A stretch of DNA of 61,023 nt from Limosilactobacillus urinaemulieris (GCF_014838745.1 NZ_JABUXR010000013.1:1-61023); one strand, 5' to 3'. Shown: positions 1-10,891, counted from the first letter of the stretch. A program made the numbers and translations. The notes: generated by a model not told the origin, from the sequence alone.

Positions 1-54
1 GGTTTTGCCAATCAAAAATTTTTCTTTTTAAGAATTGATTGTCTTTTTGTATAA
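1..54 (+). CDS. ISL3-family transposase, C-terminal fragment (cut by window edge)
   Basis: The frame opens at base 1 and encodes 17 residues (GFANQKFFFLRIDCLFV) before a TAA at 52-54. This phenylalanine-rich tail resembles the extreme C-terminus of ISL3-type DDE transposases and parallels the tail TNQEFFFLRIDYLFT in the decayed copy near 49.3 kb. Only the tail is visible, so activity cannot be judged. Confidence 0.6.
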   Translation, partial: GFANQKFFFLRIDCLFV

Positions 55-117
55 AAAATACCACCCACATTTCTGTGAGTGGTATCGATATCCATCAATA
101 CCAGTTGACAGATACCC
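1..117 (+). mobile_element. Right end of an ISL3-family insertion sequence
   Basis: The first 54 bases are the last codons of a transposase, followed by a hairpin (ACCACCCACA/TGTGAGTGGT region, 60-84) and a terminal sequence that ends in GATACCC at 117. The reverse complement of that end (GGGTATCTGTCAACTGGTAT) matches the element start at 60904 (GGGTATACACTTTCTGGTAT), as inverted repeats of one IS type should. The same right end recurs at 49327-49433. The left part of this copy lies outside the window. The family assignment rests on recognising the transposase C-terminus. Confidence 0.75.
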
Positions 118-194
118 ATTTATCGTTAGGAAATTTATATAAAGGTATATTTTAAACTTTGTACTAGTTTCCTGCTCTTATTATTAATTAAGGT

Positions 195-1100
195 TTACTT
201 AGCCTTGTCCATTGCGTGGCCACCGAAACCATTCCGTAATGCAGAAACAACCTTACCATCAAAGCTGTCATCTTGCATTGAACGGAACCGTTGACTTAAT
301 GCTTCGTAGATAACTGGAGTTGGAACTTGCTTGTCCATCGCATCCATCAAAGTCCAGTGAGCTTCACCAGAACTGTGCATCCGACCAGCAATCTTATCAA
401 GGTGAGGATCCTTTTCGAAGGCTTCTTGAGCCAATTCCATCAGCCATGAACGGATAACAGAACCATGATTCCACATCTTAGCAACAGCTGCGTTGTCGTA
501 GTCAAAGTCAGAAGCTTCAAGAACTTCGAAACCTTCACCCATAGCTTCCATCATACCGTATTCGATTGCGTTGTGAACCATCTTAAGGTAGTGACCAGAA
601 CCAGCCTTACCAGTGTAAAGGTAACCATCCTTTTCAGCGATACCATCGTAAAGTGGAGCAAGACGTTCGTCAAAGACCTTCTTGTCATCCCCACCGATCA
701 TGAAGTTACCATCCTTAAGGGCACCCTTCCAACCACCGGAGGAACCGCAGTCGAAGTAGTGAATACCCTTTTCGGTAAACATACGGTTGTGGCCCATAGA
801 ATCTTTCCAGAAAGTATTACCACCATCAATAACAACATCATCAGCATCAAGCAATTCAGCTAACTTTTCCATGGTGCTGTCAGTTGGCTTTCCAGCTGGA
901 ACCATTACCCATACAGTACGTGGCTTATCAAGCTTAGAAACCATGTCTTCAAGACTGCTTGACTTAGTTGCACCATAAGATGCAGCTTCATCAACAAGGT
1001 CTTGATCCAAATCAAAGGCAACAACATCGTTACCATTGTTCATCATGTTTTGAGCAAGGTGAATACCCATCTTACCTAAACCAATCAATCCAATTTGCAT
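195..1100 (-). CDS. gnd: 6-phosphogluconate dehydrogenase (decarboxylating), short form
   Basis: Oxidises and decarboxylates 6-phosphogluconate to ribulose 5-phosphate in the cytoplasm, a core step of the heterofermentative phosphoketolase route. The 301 residues begin with a Rossmann dinucleotide motif (GLIGLGKMG, residues 4-12). They contain the substrate-binding block SSGGWKG near residue 120 and the catalytic Lys/Asn segment GHYLKMVHNAIEYG near 168-182. The length fits the short Gnd/GntZ form rather than the roughly 470-residue form; this form is often NAD-preferring, but cofactor use is not shown here. The ATG follows a strong AGGAGGG site. It is a single gene, downstream of a perfect 9-5-9 palindrome (1161-1183), and the ISL3 end lies 78 bp beyond its stop. 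Confidence 0.93.
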   Translation of the reverse strand: MQIGLIGLGKMGIHLAQNMMNNGNDVVAFDLDQDLVDEAASYGATKSSSLEDMVSKLDKPRTVWVMVPAGKPTDSTMEKLAELLDADDVVIDGGNTFWKDSMGHNRMFTEKGIHYFDCGSSGGWKGALKDGNFMIGGDDKKVFDERLAPLYDGIAEKDGYLYTGKAGSGHYLKMVHNAIEYGMMEAMGEGFEVLEASDFDYDNAAVAKMWNHGSVIRSWLMELAQEAFEKDPHLDKIAGRMHSSGEAHWTLMDAMDKQVPTPVIYEALSQRFRSMQDDSFDGKVVSALRNGFGGHAMDKAK

Positions 1101-1160
1101 TCTAAATTCCCTCCTGTTTTACAGTCGTGATGAGCGAAAATGCGAACACTCAACAATAAT

Positions 1161-1183
1161 AATGACAATCGCTTATTGTCATT
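1161..1183. promoter_or_regulatory. Perfect 9-5-9 palindrome upstream of gnd (candidate operator)
   Basis: AATGACAAT-CGCTT-ATTGTCATT is a perfect inverted repeat about 60 bp upstream of the gnd start. It has no T-tract on either side, so it looks more like a dimeric repressor site than a terminator. The cognate regulator is unknown. Confidence 0.45.
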
Positions 1184-1254
1184 ATGAAATTGCAAACTAA
1201 AAGGCTTGCAATAACATTCTTTAAAAGTTTCCCACGTTTCGCTATACGTGTCAA

Positions 1255-1713
1255 TTACTTTTCGTCATTATTATCATCTGATGCTGAAGCTTCAGATTTA
1301 GCTGAATCAGAAGCAGCTAGTTCTTCCTTAGTATCAGAACTAGTTTCTTCCTTTTCGGCAGCTTCCTCGGCTGGCTTATCTTCAGCCTTAGTTTCTGCAG
1401 TATCCGCTGGTTTAACAACCCGCGCAATTGCTACCATATCAAAAGTTAAGTAAATTCCTTCACAGTCCAAAGTAACTGTCCGGTCTTCACGGTTAATTGA
1501 ATCAAATTTCCCGTGCATCCGACCAATTGTGACAACTTCATCACCCTTGTGCAACTGACTCATCATGTCTTGATGTTGCTTCCGTTGCTTTTGTTGTGGG
1601 CGAATCATAAAGAAATACATTAAAGCAATCATTAGAATGATTAAAATCATTCCAGAATAACTACTAGCACTGCTTGATGCAGCGCCAAGGTTCATAAATT
1701 GTAACCCGTTCAC
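1255..1713 (-). CDS. yajC: Preprotein translocase subunit YajC
   Basis: Small accessory subunit of the SecDF-YajC complex at the membrane. One transmembrane helix (about residues 20-39) is followed by the conserved cytoplasmic block MIRPQQKQRKQHQ and a small beta domain (GDEVVTIGRMHGKFDSI). At 152 residues it is about 40 longer than usual YajC. The extra part, from about residue 105, is a low-complexity acidic tail rich in Ala, Glu, Ser, Asp and Lys. It lies downstream of the mutS-ruvB-tgt-like cluster, where yajC usually follows tgt in Firmicutes, but a hairpin at 1778-1799 suggests separate transcription. Confidence 0.9.
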   Translation of the reverse strand: MNGLQFMNLGAASSSASSYSGMILIILMIALMYFFMIRPQQKQRKQHQDMMSQLHKGDEVVTIGRMHGKFDSINREDRTVTLDCEGIYLTFDMVAIARVVKPADTAETKAEDKPAEEAAEKEETSSDTKEELAASDSAKSEASASDDNNDEK

Positions 1714-1765
1714 TGAATATCCATCCCTTCAAAATTCTTCAAGTTTAACTGTAACAAAAAACACG

Positions 1766-1801
1766 GTAAAAAGCTACTCACTACTAGGTAGAATAGTGAT
1801 C
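1766..1801 (-). terminator. Probable terminator of the mutS-to-tgt-like operon
   Basis: On the minus strand TCACTA (1794-1799) pairs with TAGTGA (1778-1783) and is followed by a T run (complement of 1766-1771). The stem is short, so efficiency may be modest. Confidence 0.45.
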
Positions 1802-1805
1802 AAAA

Positions 1806-2834
1806 TCAATTAATTTTAGAACTAAGGTTAGCCACAAACTGGTTTAGCCAGAAGAGATTATGTTCCAAGATTAAACTGGTGTATTGTGGCGAATTTATTC
1901 TAGCAAGGTAATGGAGATAGGCGCGTGAATAGTGACTGGTACATACAGGACACTGACATTCTGAATCAATAGTTTCCCAGTCATCACTAAAGGACTCCCT
2001 AGTAAAATCAAGACGCTTTCCCTTATTCACCAATACATTGCCCATTACTGCTTCGTGAACAGCAACATCAGAGTAAACTACATCAATCCCTGAACGAATT
2101 ACCGTTATCAATTGTTCAAAATTAGCCGTTGTCTTCGTTACCCGCAGACTTTCAAACGGTAGTAACTTTATTATTGCCGCAAGATTACGCTTAATTTCAG
2201 CAAGTGAATCAACCTGGTCAGTTTGCGTAACAAAATAGCCAAACGGTCGCTGTCCCGTTACAGAATCAATGCTCTGGCGATGAAGTTTTTTTAATCCTCC
2301 GCCAGTAATTGGGAACAATGTGTCTTGATTAGTTGCATACCAATGTCCCGTTAATTCTACTGCAGCAGCTAAGTCATCAACCGGAGCATAGTAATTTACG
2401 TCACGGTATAACTGCTCGGTTATATCTGCTCCCGATTGTTCTTGAAGCTGGATTGCCTTCTTCGGTGATAAGCTAATCAACTGTCCCTGATTGGGCAGTC
2501 GAAAATTAACCCCATTAGTCTTATATCCTCGTGGTTTAGCAAGCTTACCAATTTCAGCAGCACCGGAAGTTGTAAAAAATATTCCTTGCCAACCGAGCAC
2601 CCGGTGTAAATCAGGCAAATCTACAAGATCCTTTTTTCTCAGTTTCTCTGCAAGAATTACCGGATCGTAATATAACGCCCGAGTGTTGGTGGTGCGAACT
2701 TGCCCTGGTCTTAAGTATTGAATTACATCTGCTGAATGAACAAGTAGTGGTGTCCTCAATTCTAACCCATTAACCACAAGCTTCCCGGTTCGCAATCCTT
2801 CTTTAATCCGATTAATTTCAAAATACTTATTCAT
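1806..2834 (-). CDS. Tgt-like protein lacking tRNA-guanine transglycosylase active-site residues
   Basis: The 342 residues align along their length with bacterial Tgt, including ISLSPKKAIQLQ near 120-131 (LSPEKAMEIQ in Tgt) and the zinc site C293-x-C295-x2-C298 with H325. The catalytic parts are gone. The DSGGFQ block reads TSGAAE (89-94), and the nucleophilic Asp of GVDMFDC is Tyr254 (GIDVVYS, 249-255). The GGLxVGE substrate loop is not recognisable. It starts 7 bp after ruvB with its Shine-Dalgarno inside the ruvB end, so it is the last gene of the mutS operon. No queA is adjacent, although ruvB-queA-tgt is the common order. It is probably a non-catalytic tRNA-binding relative or an enzyme with changed chemistry. 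Homology is clear; function is unknown. Confidence 0.8.
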   Translation of the reverse strand: MNKYFEINRIKEGLRTGKLVVNGLELRTPLLVHSADVIQYLRPGQVRTTNTRALYYDPVILAEKLRKKDLVDLPDLHRVLGWQGIFFTTSGAAEIGKLAKPRGYKTNGVNFRLPNQGQLISLSPKKAIQLQEQSGADITEQLYRDVNYYAPVDDLAAAVELTGHWYATNQDTLFPITGGGLKKLHRQSIDSVTGQRPFGYFVTQTDQVDSLAEIKRNLAAIIKLLPFESLRVTKTTANFEQLITVIRSGIDVVYSDVAVHEAVMGNVLVNKGKRLDFTRESFSDDWETIDSECQCPVCTSHYSRAYLHYLARINSPQYTSLILEHNLFWLNQFVANLSSKIN

Positions 2835-2841
2835 AGCAACC

Positions 2842-3858
2842 TCACTTTGCCGGGTACTCTAAACCTAAATGCTTATAGCCGGCTGCCGTAACCATTCTTC
2901 CTCGTGCCGTTCGTGTTAAATAACCAATTTGAAGAAGGTATGGTTCATACATCTCTTCAATTGTTGACTTCTCTTCACCAATGTTAGCTGCGATTGTTTT
3001 TAACCCTACTGGACCACCATGATAGTAGTTAATCATTGTTAAAAGGAGCTTACGGTCAATCTCGTCAAGGCCCTGGTCATCAATTTGAAGCAACTTCAAT
3101 GCCTGGCGAACACTCACTAAATCAATTGATCCCTTTCCAGCAACCTGAGCAAAATCACGAACCCGCTTCAATAAGCGATTAGCAATTCGTGGCGTTCCTC
3201 GTGAACGTAAGGCTAATTCATGCGCTCCCTCATCTTCAATCTTGGTTTGAAAAATACCGGCTGAACGAAAAATAATCCTTGTCAACTCATCTTGGTTATA
3301 GTAACTCATGTGCTCCACAATGCCGAAACGATCTCGTAACGGGGCAGATAGCATTCCAGCACGAGTTGTTGCACCGATTAAAGTAAAAGGTGGGAGTGGA
3401 AAATGAACAGGGTGGGCTGTCGGTCCTTCACCAATTACAATATCAATATAGTAATCTTCCATTGCGGAATACAGCATTTCCTCAACTACTTTCGGCAAGC
3501 GATGAATTTCATCAATAAACAAGACATCTCCTGGCTTCAATTCATTCAGCAGGGCTACAAGGTCTCCTGGCTTTTCAATTGCCGGGCCACTCGTTGTTTT
3601 GATATTCACTCCCAGTTCATTGGTAATTACCATTGCGAGAGTAGTCTTCCCCAAACCAGGAGGGCCGTATAGAAGAACATGATCTAATGCTTCTTCTCGT
3701 TCTTTTGCGGCCTTAATATAGATATTTAATTCATGCTTGATCTTAGTTTGACCAATATAATCAGCTAGGCTTTGGGGACGAAGAGTTAGTTCAAATACCG
3801 ACTCTGCCTTTCCCGTTGTCTCGCCAGAAACTAGTTCATGTTCATCCTGATCTGCCAT
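2842..3858 (-). CDS. ruvB: Holliday junction branch migration helicase RuvB
   Basis: AAA+ motor of the RuvAB complex, which drives branch migration of Holliday junctions after recombination. The 338 residues carry Walker A GPPGLGKT (65-72), Walker B FIDEIH (114-119), the sensor region [18 protein letters not shown] and a C-terminal winged helix ([15 protein letters not shown]). Length is normal. It lies 19 bp after ruvA and 7 bp before the Tgt-like gene, within the mutS-mutL-ruvA-ruvB operon. Confidence 0.97.
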   Translation of the reverse strand: MADQDEHELVSGETTGKAESVFELTLRPQSLADYIGQTKIKHELNIYIKAAKEREEALDHVLLYGPPGLGKTTLAMVITNELGVNIKTTSGPAIEKPGDLVALLNELKPGDVLFIDEIHRLPKVVEEMLYSAMEDYYIDIVIGEGPTAHPVHFPLPPFTLIGATTRAGMLSAPLRDRFGIVEHMSYYNQDELTRIIFRSAGIFQTKIEDEGAHELALRSRGTPRIANRLLKRVRDFAQVAGKGSIDLVSVRQALKLLQIDDQGLDEIDRKLLLTMINYYHGGPVGLKTIAANIGEEKSTIEEMYEPYLLQIGYLTRTARGRMVTAAGYKHLGLEYPAK

Positions 3859-3877
3859 CCTCTCTAACCCCCTTCCT

Positions 3878-4480
3878 CTAGTTTAGTAGTCTTAAAGCAT
3901 GGCGCAGATATTCCTCTGTAGAGGTTCCTGCTTCCTTTTCCAGTTCTTTTTTAATTCGCTTAACTTCCCGTTCTTTATAACCTAAAGCAGTCAATGCTTC
4001 TAGGGCATCCTGTAAAGCCTCATTAACATCTTCACTCTCTGGTAATAGTGGTTTTAACAAGTTTGTTTCACTTGGCGCCAAACGTTCAATCTTATCCTTA
4101 AGATCTAAGCAAATCTGTGAAGCGGTTTTCTTACCGATTCCCGGAAACCTCGTCAGGTATTTAACATCATCATTGGCGATTGCATTGATTAACCCTTCAT
4201 GATCTGGATTGGCTAAAATTGCCAAAGCACTTTTGGGACCAATTCCAGAAACATTGATCAACTGCATAAACAACTGCTTCTCATCCTCATCACTAAAGCC
4301 AAATAACGAAATATCATCATCACGAACGGCTTGATAAACATAAACGGTTACTTTTTGTTGCTTGTCAATATGATAACGATAAGGGTTGGCAACTAATAGT
4401 CGGTAACCGATACAGTTTACTTCAACCACAATGTAACGCGGTTCGACTACTGTAACTAGCCCGGTTAGGTATTCATACAT
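3878..4480 (-). CDS. ruvA: Holliday junction DNA helicase subunit RuvA
   Basis: Tetrameric junction-binding partner of RuvB. The 200 residues have the N-terminal OB fold ([19 protein letters not shown]), two helix-hairpin-helix motifs ([13 protein letters not shown] and [16 protein letters not shown]) and a C-terminal RuvB-binding domain ([15 protein letters not shown]). It sits 17 bp downstream of mutL, which places it in one transcript with the mismatch repair genes. Confidence 0.97.
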   Translation of the reverse strand: MYEYLTGLVTVVEPRYIVVEVNCIGYRLLVANPYRYHIDKQQKVTVYVYQAVRDDDISLFGFSDEDEKQLFMQLINVSGIGPKSALAILANPDHEGLINAIANDDVKYLTRFPGIGKKTASQICLDLKDKIERLAPSETNLLKPLLPESEDVNEALQDALEALTALGYKEREVKRIKKELEKEAGTSTEEYLRHALRLLN

Positions 4481-4497
4481 TCTCTTGTACTCCTCTT

Positions 4498-6501
4498 TTA
4501 AAATTCGTGTTCATCAAAATCTTGAGCAAATGGGATATGCGAATCTTGAATCCGTTTAAACATTTTCTCTAAGTCACGGTCGTTAAAGTGAACCGTTACT
4601 GGCCTACCGTGCGGACAATTAAAGGGGTTTTCACATTGTGGCAATCGCTGTAAAAGCGCCTTAGCCTCACGATCATCAAGGTGGTGATTAGCTTTAATCG
4701 CCCGTTTACAACTCATCATAATTGCGGTCCGCTGACGAAAATCATGAACTGAAATTTTCCCATCATTAATCAGCCATTCAATCATTTCCTTAGCAGTTGC
4801 TTCTTCCTGCCCTTCTGTAAACCAAGTTGGGTGAGAACGTAAAATAAAACTATTCGGACCAAAAGATTCTAAGTGAAGGCCGACTGCCTCAAGGGTATCC
4901 AAGTGTTGAGTAATCGTCATCGTATCAACCGTTGAATAATTTAAGACTAATGGTACTAAAAAGGTTTGCTGATCATCGCTTACTTGGCCAATCTCTTTAC
5001 GAAACTTTTCGTAATTAATTCGTTCCTGAGCTGCATGCTGATCAACAATATACAATCCATCCCCCGCCTGTGCTAAGAGAAAAGTTCCCTGCAACTGACC
5101 AATATACTGTAAATCAGGAAACCGTTTTTGTGATTGATCACTTTTATCTCGCACATCTAGTTCAATGCTTTCCGCCCGGGTAGATTTCTGGGGAGCCTGC
5201 TCATCCGGGCTGCCAAACGGGTAAACAATCCCCTCGTCATGATAACGGTGGTCAAACTTTTGCATCCGCGAGCTTGCCAGTTCGTCTTTCTTATGGATAA
5301 CAACTGGTTCATGGACAATGCTATCGGCTGCATCAACATCCGCTGGCCCCCCATTTGTAATTACACTTGCAGAAGACGAAACGGTTGAAGAATGAGCAAA
5401 ACTAGTCGATGGGGTTTCATACTGTTTAGCAGCCTCATTCAGTTGTCGTTCCAAATCATCCACATCGGGTTCGGCAGGAATGAATTGTTTAGCGTCTACA
5501 TCAGGGATTAAGTTTTCTGTTGATATCCGTTGACGAATAACCTTGGCAATTAACCCTGCCAGTTGCGGCTCTTTGCTCAACCGGACCTCACGTTTGGCTG
5601 GATGCACATTGACATCAACCAATACGGGATCGAGCTGAATATTAAGGACGGCAATCGGATAACGGCCGACCATCAATTTTGATTCGTAGCCATTAATAAT
5701 TGCTTTCGTTAATTCAAAATTGCGAATATAGCGATGGTTAATCGTAATCGTAATGTATTGCCGTGATGCTCGCGTAAGTTCAGGTAAGGAAACTAAGCCA
5801 CTAATCTTAAAGTCATTATCCTCTCCCGCAAAGGGAAGCATCTTCTTGCCAACCTGAATCCCGTAAATTGCGGCAACAACCTGTTGTAAATTATCGTTTC
5901 CTGCTGTTCGGAATAGCTCCTTATTATTATGCGTCAGGCTAAACGCTACTTGTGGATTAGCCAGAGCCAAGCGATTCACAATATCAGTAATTCGTGCCAA
6001 TTCAGTTTGGGGTGATTTCAAATATTTTAACCGTGCTGGCGTATTAAAGAAAAGCTCACGAACTACCACATCGGTTCCTTGACGTGCTGGTCCTGGCTTT
6101 AAGTCAACTAATTCACCACCATGAATATGGATTAAGGAACCGGTCGTACTACCTGGTGTCGCTGTTGTTAAAGTAACATCAGCTACCGAGGCGATACTTG
6201 GCAATGCTTCGCCCCGGAATCCCATTGTCCGGACCTTAAAAAGATCGCGACGAGTTGTAATTTTGCTGGTAGCATGACGCTTAAATGCAATTTCAACATC
6301 ATCATCTGCAATTCCAGAACCATCATCAATCACTCTGATACTATCCAGACCAGAATTTTCCACGATAATGTCAATTCGCTTACTATTGGCATCTAACGAA
6401 TTTTCGACCAACTCCTTAACAATGGATGCCGGCCGTTCAATTACTTCCCCAGCGGCAATTTGATCCGCTAATACATTAGTTAATTCATGGATCTTTCCCA
6501 T
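4498..6501 (-). CDS. mutL: DNA mismatch repair protein MutL
   Basis: Couples MutS mismatch recognition to strand incision. The N-terminal GHKL ATPase has [17 protein letters not shown] and [14 protein letters not shown] variable linker (about 345-465) precedes the C-terminal dimerisation/nuclease domain. That domain holds the endonuclease motif [12 protein letters not shown], the [12 protein letters not shown] block and CPHGRP, so this is the nicking form used by bacteria without MutH. Length is 667 residues. It lies 10 bp after mutS and is surely co-transcribed with it. Confidence 0.97.
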   Translation of the reverse strand: MGKIHELTNVLADQIAAGEVIERPASIVKELVENSLDANSKRIDIIVENSGLDSIRVIDDGSGIADDDVEIAFKRHATSKITTRRDLFKVRTMGFRGEALPSIASVADVTLTTATPGSTTGSLIHIHGGELVDLKPGPARQGTDVVVRELFFNTPARLKYLKSPQTELARITDIVNRLALANPQVAFSLTHNNKELFRTAGNDNLQQVVAAIYGIQVGKKMLPFAGEDNDFKISGLVSLPELTRASRQYITITINHRYIRNFELTKAIINGYESKLMVGRYPIAVLNIQLDPVLVDVNVHPAKREVRLSKEPQLAGLIAKVIRQRISTENLIPDVDAKQFIPAEPDVDDLERQLNEAAKQYETPSTSFAHSSTVSSSASVITNGGPADVDAADSIVHEPVVIHKKDELASSRMQKFDHRYHDEGIVYPFGSPDEQAPQKSTRAESIELDVRDKSDQSQKRFPDLQYIGQLQGTFLLAQAGDGLYIVDQHAAQERINYEKFRKEIGQVSDDQQTFLVPLVLNYSTVDTMTITQHLDTLEAVGLHLESFGPNSFILRSHPTWFTEGQEEATAKEMIEWLINDGKISVHDFRQRTAIMMSCKRAIKANHHLDDREAKALLQRLPQCENPFNCPHGRPVTVHFNDRDLEKMFKRIQDSHIPFAQDFDEHEF

Positions 6502-6511
6502 TTATGCCACC

Positions 6512-9145
6512 TTACTTTAACTTTTGCTGCCATTGGTAAATTTGGTTCATAACGTCCATCGGTGTCATCCCCATCAAGTTGAGGTTCTTTAACTGCTTAA
6601 TAATTTTTGCAGCTGCCGGATCCTTTGCTTTTGGCGCAGGAGATCCAAATAATTCCAGTTGTCCATTTGGATCAACCAGTGGCGGTTGAGGAACATCATG
6701 AGTAGTTCTTTCTTTAACTTTACTTGTCTCGGGTTGCTGCTTAGTGGAGACAGGAATCGTTGGCAGCTTCACATCCTTTTTTTCTAAAGAGCTAAGAATG
6801 TGATCAGCACGCTTAAGGAGATCTGCAGGCATACCAGCCAATTTAGCAACGTGAATCCCGTACGACTTATCTGCTGGTCCGGCACTCACCTTATGCAAGA
6901 AAACTAATTCACCATTTTTTTCGGTTGCACCAACATGAACATTCTTTAACCTCGACAAAGTCGTTTCAAGAGCAGTTAGCTCATGATAGTGAGTCGAAAA
7001 GAGCGTTTTAGCCCGTAAATGTTCGTGAATGTATTCAATAATCGCCTGAGCTAGTGCCATCCCATCATAGGTAGCAGTTCCCCGACCAATTTCATCAAAT
7101 AAGATTAAACTGCGATCAGTGGCGTGCATTAAAGCATTATTAGCCTCCATCATTTCAACCATAAAGGTACTTTCACCAGAAATTAAGTCATCCGCTGCCC
7201 CAATTCGAGTAAAGATTTGGTCAAAAATCGGTAATTCTGCCCGTTCTGCCGGAACAAAGCATCCCATTTGGGCCATCACCGCTGTCAATGCTAATTGCCG
7301 CATATAGGTACTCTTACCAGACATGTTTGGTCCAGTAATCAAAAGAATATCCGTTGATTCATCCATCATAACATCATTAGGAACGTATTCCTGATGCCCC
7401 ATAAACTTTTCAACAACGGGGTGCCGACCATCCTTGATTTTCAATACGTGTCCCGTGTTCATTTGCGGACGAACAAAATGATAATCCTCACTGACAACCG
7501 CGAAGCTTTGGAGAACATCTAATTCCGACAATGCTTGAGCCAAACTTTGTAACCGTTTAATCTGTCCCTTCACTTTCTCCCGAATTTTAACAAAGACATC
7601 ATATTCAAGTGCGGTTGATTTTTCTTGGGCCCCCAAGATTAATGCTTCTTTTTCCTTTAATTCAGGCGTTGAGAACCGTTCAGCGTTTACCAGTGTTTGC
7701 TTCCGTTCATAGCGATCACGAGGAATTTTACTAAGGTTAACCTTTGTTACTTCGATATAGTAACCAAAAACATGGTTATAGCCGATCTTGAGGTTATTAA
7801 TTCCCGTTACTTCACGTTCGTGCTTTTGTAGATCTGCAATCCATTGCTTACCGTTATTCATCGCGTCACGGTACTCATCAAGCTGCTTATCATAACCATC
7901 CTTAATTACCCCGCCGTCAGTCACGCTAATTGGTGGATCTTCAACAATTGATTTTTCAATCAAGGATGCCACATCGCTTAACGGATCAAGCTGCTTTTCT
8001 AAGTCCACAAATGCCGGTGCATCAAGTGTCTCTAAGGTGTACTTAATTTTTGGTACCTGGAGCAATGAAGTCTTTAACTGAATCAAGTCCCGGCCATTAA
8101 CACTCCCGTATGCCACTCGGCCAGCAAGACGCTCTAAGTCATAAACCTTAATCAATTCTTGCTGAATATTATTCCGCTCAAAATAGTGTTCAAGGAGCTC
8201 TTGAACCTTATCCTGACGAGCACCAATTTGTTTTGGATCAATTAATGGTCGATCTAGCCACCGTTTTAATAGTCGGCTTCCCATTGCCGTTTTTGTTTCG
8301 TCAAGTAACCAGGCTAACGTTCCCTGTCGTTTACCGCTCCGCATATTGGTCATTAATTCAAGATTAGTTTTTGAATAGTGATCAATCTTCATAAAAGAAC
8401 TGGGCCGGTAGGAAATTGCTTTTTGCAAATGCGCTAGTGAACGTTTTTGCGTTGTTAGCAGGTATGAAACCAGAAGTGAAACAACAGCTTGCTGCCCCTC
8501 GTCAGTTAAATCTTGAGTTAAGTAACTCACTTCTGCTTCATTCACAATTTCAGGCTGGTGTGATTGTAAAATATTTCTTTTAGTCAACTGCTGCTTAAAA
8601 TCATCTTCAACTGAATCATCAAGGACAACTTCCCGACTCTGCAGGTTAATTAACTCGTTAATCGTCTCGTCCTCACTTGCAAAATCAGTTGTTTTTAACT
8701 CCCCAGTTGATAAATCAGTATAAGCCAGATAATAATGACCATTTTGACGAATGATTCCTGCCAAGTAGTTATTATTTTTAGCTTGATCACCATTCAAGTC
8801 CATTTGAGTTCCTGGAGTAATTAACCGGGTAACTGCCCGCTTAACCATCCCCTTTGCCTTCTTGGGATCCTCCATTTGCTCACAAATTGCAACCTTATAT
8901 CCTTTATCAATTAATACATCAATGTAGCTATTTACGGCTCGATGAGGAACACCACACATTGGAATTGGGTTCTTAGCACTATGATTTCTTGTTGTTAGCG
9001 TCAACTCAAGCAATTGAGCACCCTTAATGGCATCGTCGTTAAAGAGCTCGTAAAAGTCCCCTAACCGGTAAAATAAAAATGCATCTGGGTATTGATCCTT
9101 GACCTGTTGGTACTGTTCCATCATTGGCGTTGTTTTCTTTGCCAC
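6512..9145 (-). CDS. mutS: DNA mismatch repair protein MutS
   Basis: Mismatch-recognition ATPase, 877 residues. The N-terminal mismatch wedge GDFYELF (29-35) contains the Phe that stacks on the mispair. The Walker A block GPNMSGKST lies at about 605-615, followed by the ABC-type [12 protein letters not shown] and STHYHEL blocks. The start is GTG (VAKKTTP read as Met) with a GGGGTGA site about 7 nt upstream. It is the first gene of the mutS-mutL-ruvA-ruvB-tgt-like operon, and a promoter (TTGCAC-17-TATAAT) lies at 9215-9243. Confidence 0.97.
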   Translation of the reverse strand: MAKKTTPMMEQYQQVKDQYPDAFLFYRLGDFYELFNDDAIKGAQLLELTLTTRNHSAKNPIPMCGVPHRAVNSYIDVLIDKGYKVAICEQMEDPKKAKGMVKRAVTRLITPGTQMDLNGDQAKNNNYLAGIIRQNGHYYLAYTDLSTGELKTTDFASEDETINELINLQSREVVLDDSVEDDFKQQLTKRNILQSHQPEIVNEAEVSYLTQDLTDEGQQAVVSLLVSYLLTTQKRSLAHLQKAISYRPSSFMKIDHYSKTNLELMTNMRSGKRQGTLAWLLDETKTAMGSRLLKRWLDRPLIDPKQIGARQDKVQELLEHYFERNNIQQELIKVYDLERLAGRVAYGSVNGRDLIQLKTSLLQVPKIKYTLETLDAPAFVDLEKQLDPLSDVASLIEKSIVEDPPISVTDGGVIKDGYDKQLDEYRDAMNNGKQWIADLQKHEREVTGINNLKIGYNHVFGYYIEVTKVNLSKIPRDRYERKQTLVNAERFSTPELKEKEALILGAQEKSTALEYDVFVKIREKVKGQIKRLQSLAQALSELDVLQSFAVVSEDYHFVRPQMNTGHVLKIKDGRHPVVEKFMGHQEYVPNDVMMDESTDILLITGPNMSGKSTYMRQLALTAVMAQMGCFVPAERAELPIFDQIFTRIGAADDLISGESTFMVEMMEANNALMHATDRSLILFDEIGRGTATYDGMALAQAIIEYIHEHLRAKTLFSTHYHELTALETTLSRLKNVHVGATEKNGELVFLHKVSAGPADKSYGIHVAKLAGMPADLLKRADHILSSLEKKDVKLPTIPVSTKQQPETSKVKERTTHDVPQPPLVDPNGQLELFGSPAPKAKDPAAAKIIKQLKNLNLMGMTPMDVMNQIYQWQQKLK

Positions 9146-9214
9146 CTAATTTCACCCCATAAATTTTCTCTCTATATAACTTAAAACGTTTTTTACCGTA
9201 TCTTTACTTTATTT

Positions 9215-9243
9215 ATTATATTTTTTGCGTAATTCAAGTGCAA
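9215..9243 (-). promoter_or_regulatory. Predicted sigma-A promoter of the mutS operon
   Basis: On the minus strand, TTGCAC (complement of 9238-9243), a 17-nt spacer and TATAAT (complement of 9215-9220) lie about 70 bp upstream of the mutS GTG. Confidence 0.55.
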
Positions 9244-9248
9244 GAAAG

Positions 9249-9297
9249 AGGATGGCAAAATAAAGAAAGAGGCCAGGAAGTAACCTAGTCTCTTCAC
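9249..9297 (-). terminator. Probable terminator of rny
   Basis: Downstream of rny on the minus strand, AGAGACTAGG can pair imperfectly with CCTGGCCTCT, followed by TTTCTTTATTTT. Confidence 0.5.
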
Positions 9298-9328
9298 CAT
9301 ATTAAAGCATTTTCCCCTAACATGTCAT

Positions 9329-10891
9329 TTACTTTGCATAGTCGATCGCACGAGTCTCACGAATAACAGTTACCTTGATATGTCCAGGGTATTCAAGCTC
9401 CTGTTCAATCTCCTGTTTAATATCATGAGACAAAGCAATTGCTTGAAGATCCGAAATTTTCTTCGGTTTGACTATTACCCGCAGTTCACGACCTGCCTGA
9501 ATTGCGTAACTATGATCGACACCATTATGGTCATTTGCAATACTTTCTAGTTTCTTTAAGCGTTGAATATATTGTTCAAGCGATTCACTTCGCGCACCAG
9601 GACGTGCACCAGAAATAGCATCAGCAGCCTGAACAAGCGCAGCAATCACCGATTTTGCCGGAACATCACCATGGTGTGAAGCAATCGTGTTAATTACTAC
9701 TTTATTTTCCTTATACTTAGTAGTTAATTCAACACCTAGCTCAACATGCGAACCATCAACTTCGTGGTCAATTGCCTTTCCGATATCATGAAGAAGACCT
9801 GCCCGCTTAGCAAGCGTCACATCTTCTCCCAACTCTGCTGCCATTATTCCAGCAAGCTTAGCAACTTCAACCGAATGATCAAGAACGTTTTGACCATAAC
9901 TTGTCCGGTACTTCATTCGTCCAATTGTCTTAATCAAGTCCGGGTGCATTGAATGAATTCCGAGATCAAAAAGAGCTTGTTCTCCAGTTTCTCGAAGGTT
10001 AGCATCCATTTCTTGGCGCGCTTTATCAACAGCTTCTTCAATTCTTGCCGGATGAATCCGGCCATCCTGAATCAACTTTTCCAAAGCAATCTTAGCAATC
10101 TCACGCCGAACCGGATCAAATCCGCTTAACACAACAGCTTCAGGAGTATCATCAATAATCAAATCAATTCCTGTCAGAGTTTCTAGGGTCCGAATATTTC
10201 GTCCTTCTCGACCAATAATTCTCCCCTTCATGTCATCGTTTGGTAAGTTAACAACAGAAACTGTTGCTTCAGAAACAACCTCCGCTGCACTTCGTTGAAT
10301 TGCTTCAACAATCAACTTCTTTGCCGTCTTATCAGCAACTAATTCAGCGTTTTGCTCACTATCACGAATCATAATTGCCCGCTCAGTCTTTAGTTCTTCC
10401 TTAACCTGATCTAAGACCTGTGCTTTTGCTTCATCGTGAGACAGTTGAGCAACTTTTTCCAATTCTTGTTGTCGCTGTTCAATTAATGAATCTGCCTTTT
10501 CTTGAGATACTTTTAACTGGTTAGTTTGTTGTTCAAGTTGGTGTTCCCGTTTACCAACAGCACCTTCTCGCTTTTCAAGAGTATCATCTTTACGATCTAA
10601 TGAGGTTTCCCGTTGTAAGAGACGATCTTCTTGCTTTTGAACCTCATTCCGTCGTTGTTTCAGTTCTTGTTCAACACTTTCTCGGTAACGATGACTTTCT
10701 TCCTTGGCTTCTAAAATAGCCTCTTTTTTCGCCGTCGCTGCATCTTGTTTTGCAGTGGAAAGAATTTGCTCTGCACTTTGATTAGCAGCTTTAAGTTGCT
10801 TTTCAACAGAAACTTTATGAATTGCATATCCAATAATAATACCGATAACCATAGCAAGCGCGGCGAAAACTAAGCCGAAAGCTTCCATCAT
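9329..10891 (-). CDS. rny: Ribonuclease Y
   Basis: Membrane-anchored endoribonuclease that initiates mRNA decay in Firmicutes. The 520 residues contain an N-terminal transmembrane helix (about 5-25) and a long charged coiled coil (about 30-200). A KH RNA-binding domain ([15 protein letters not shown]) and a metal-dependent HD phosphohydrolase domain ([10 protein letters not shown], then LLHDIGKA) follow. It is monocistronic, with a consensus promoter at 10979-11007, and recA lies just upstream on the same strand behind a terminator. Confidence 0.97.
   Translation of the reverse strand: MMEAFGLVFAALAMVIGIIIGYAIHKVSVEKQLKAANQSAEQILSTAKQDAATAKKEAILEAKEESHRYRESVEQELKQRRNEVQKQEDRLLQRETSLDRKDDTLEKREGAVGKREHQLEQQTNQLKVSQEKADSLIEQRQQELEKVAQLSHDEAKAQVLDQVKEELKTERAIMIRDSEQNAELVADKTAKKLIVEAIQRSAAEVVSEATVSVVNLPNDDMKGRIIGREGRNIRTLETLTGIDLIIDDTPEAVVLSGFDPVRREIAKIALEKLIQDGRIHPARIEEAVDKARQEMDANLRETGEQALFDLGIHSMHPDLIKTIGRMKYRTSYGQNVLDHSVEVAKLAGIMAAELGEDVTLAKRAGLLHDIGKAIDHEVDGSHVELGVELTTKYKENKVVINTIASHHGDVPAKSVIAALVQAADAISGARPGARSESLEQYIQRLKKLESIANDHNGVDHSYAIQAGRELRVIVKPKKISDLQAIALSHDIKQEIEQELEYPGHIKVTVIRETRAIDYAK

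Noticed and set aside
465-863. 132-codon plus-strand ORF
   Set aside because: Antisense shadow of gnd; no start signal and no family features.
1184-1453. Ser/Ala-rich 89-codon plus-strand ORF
   Set aside because: It is the complement of the acidic low-complexity tail of yajC, which explains its composition.
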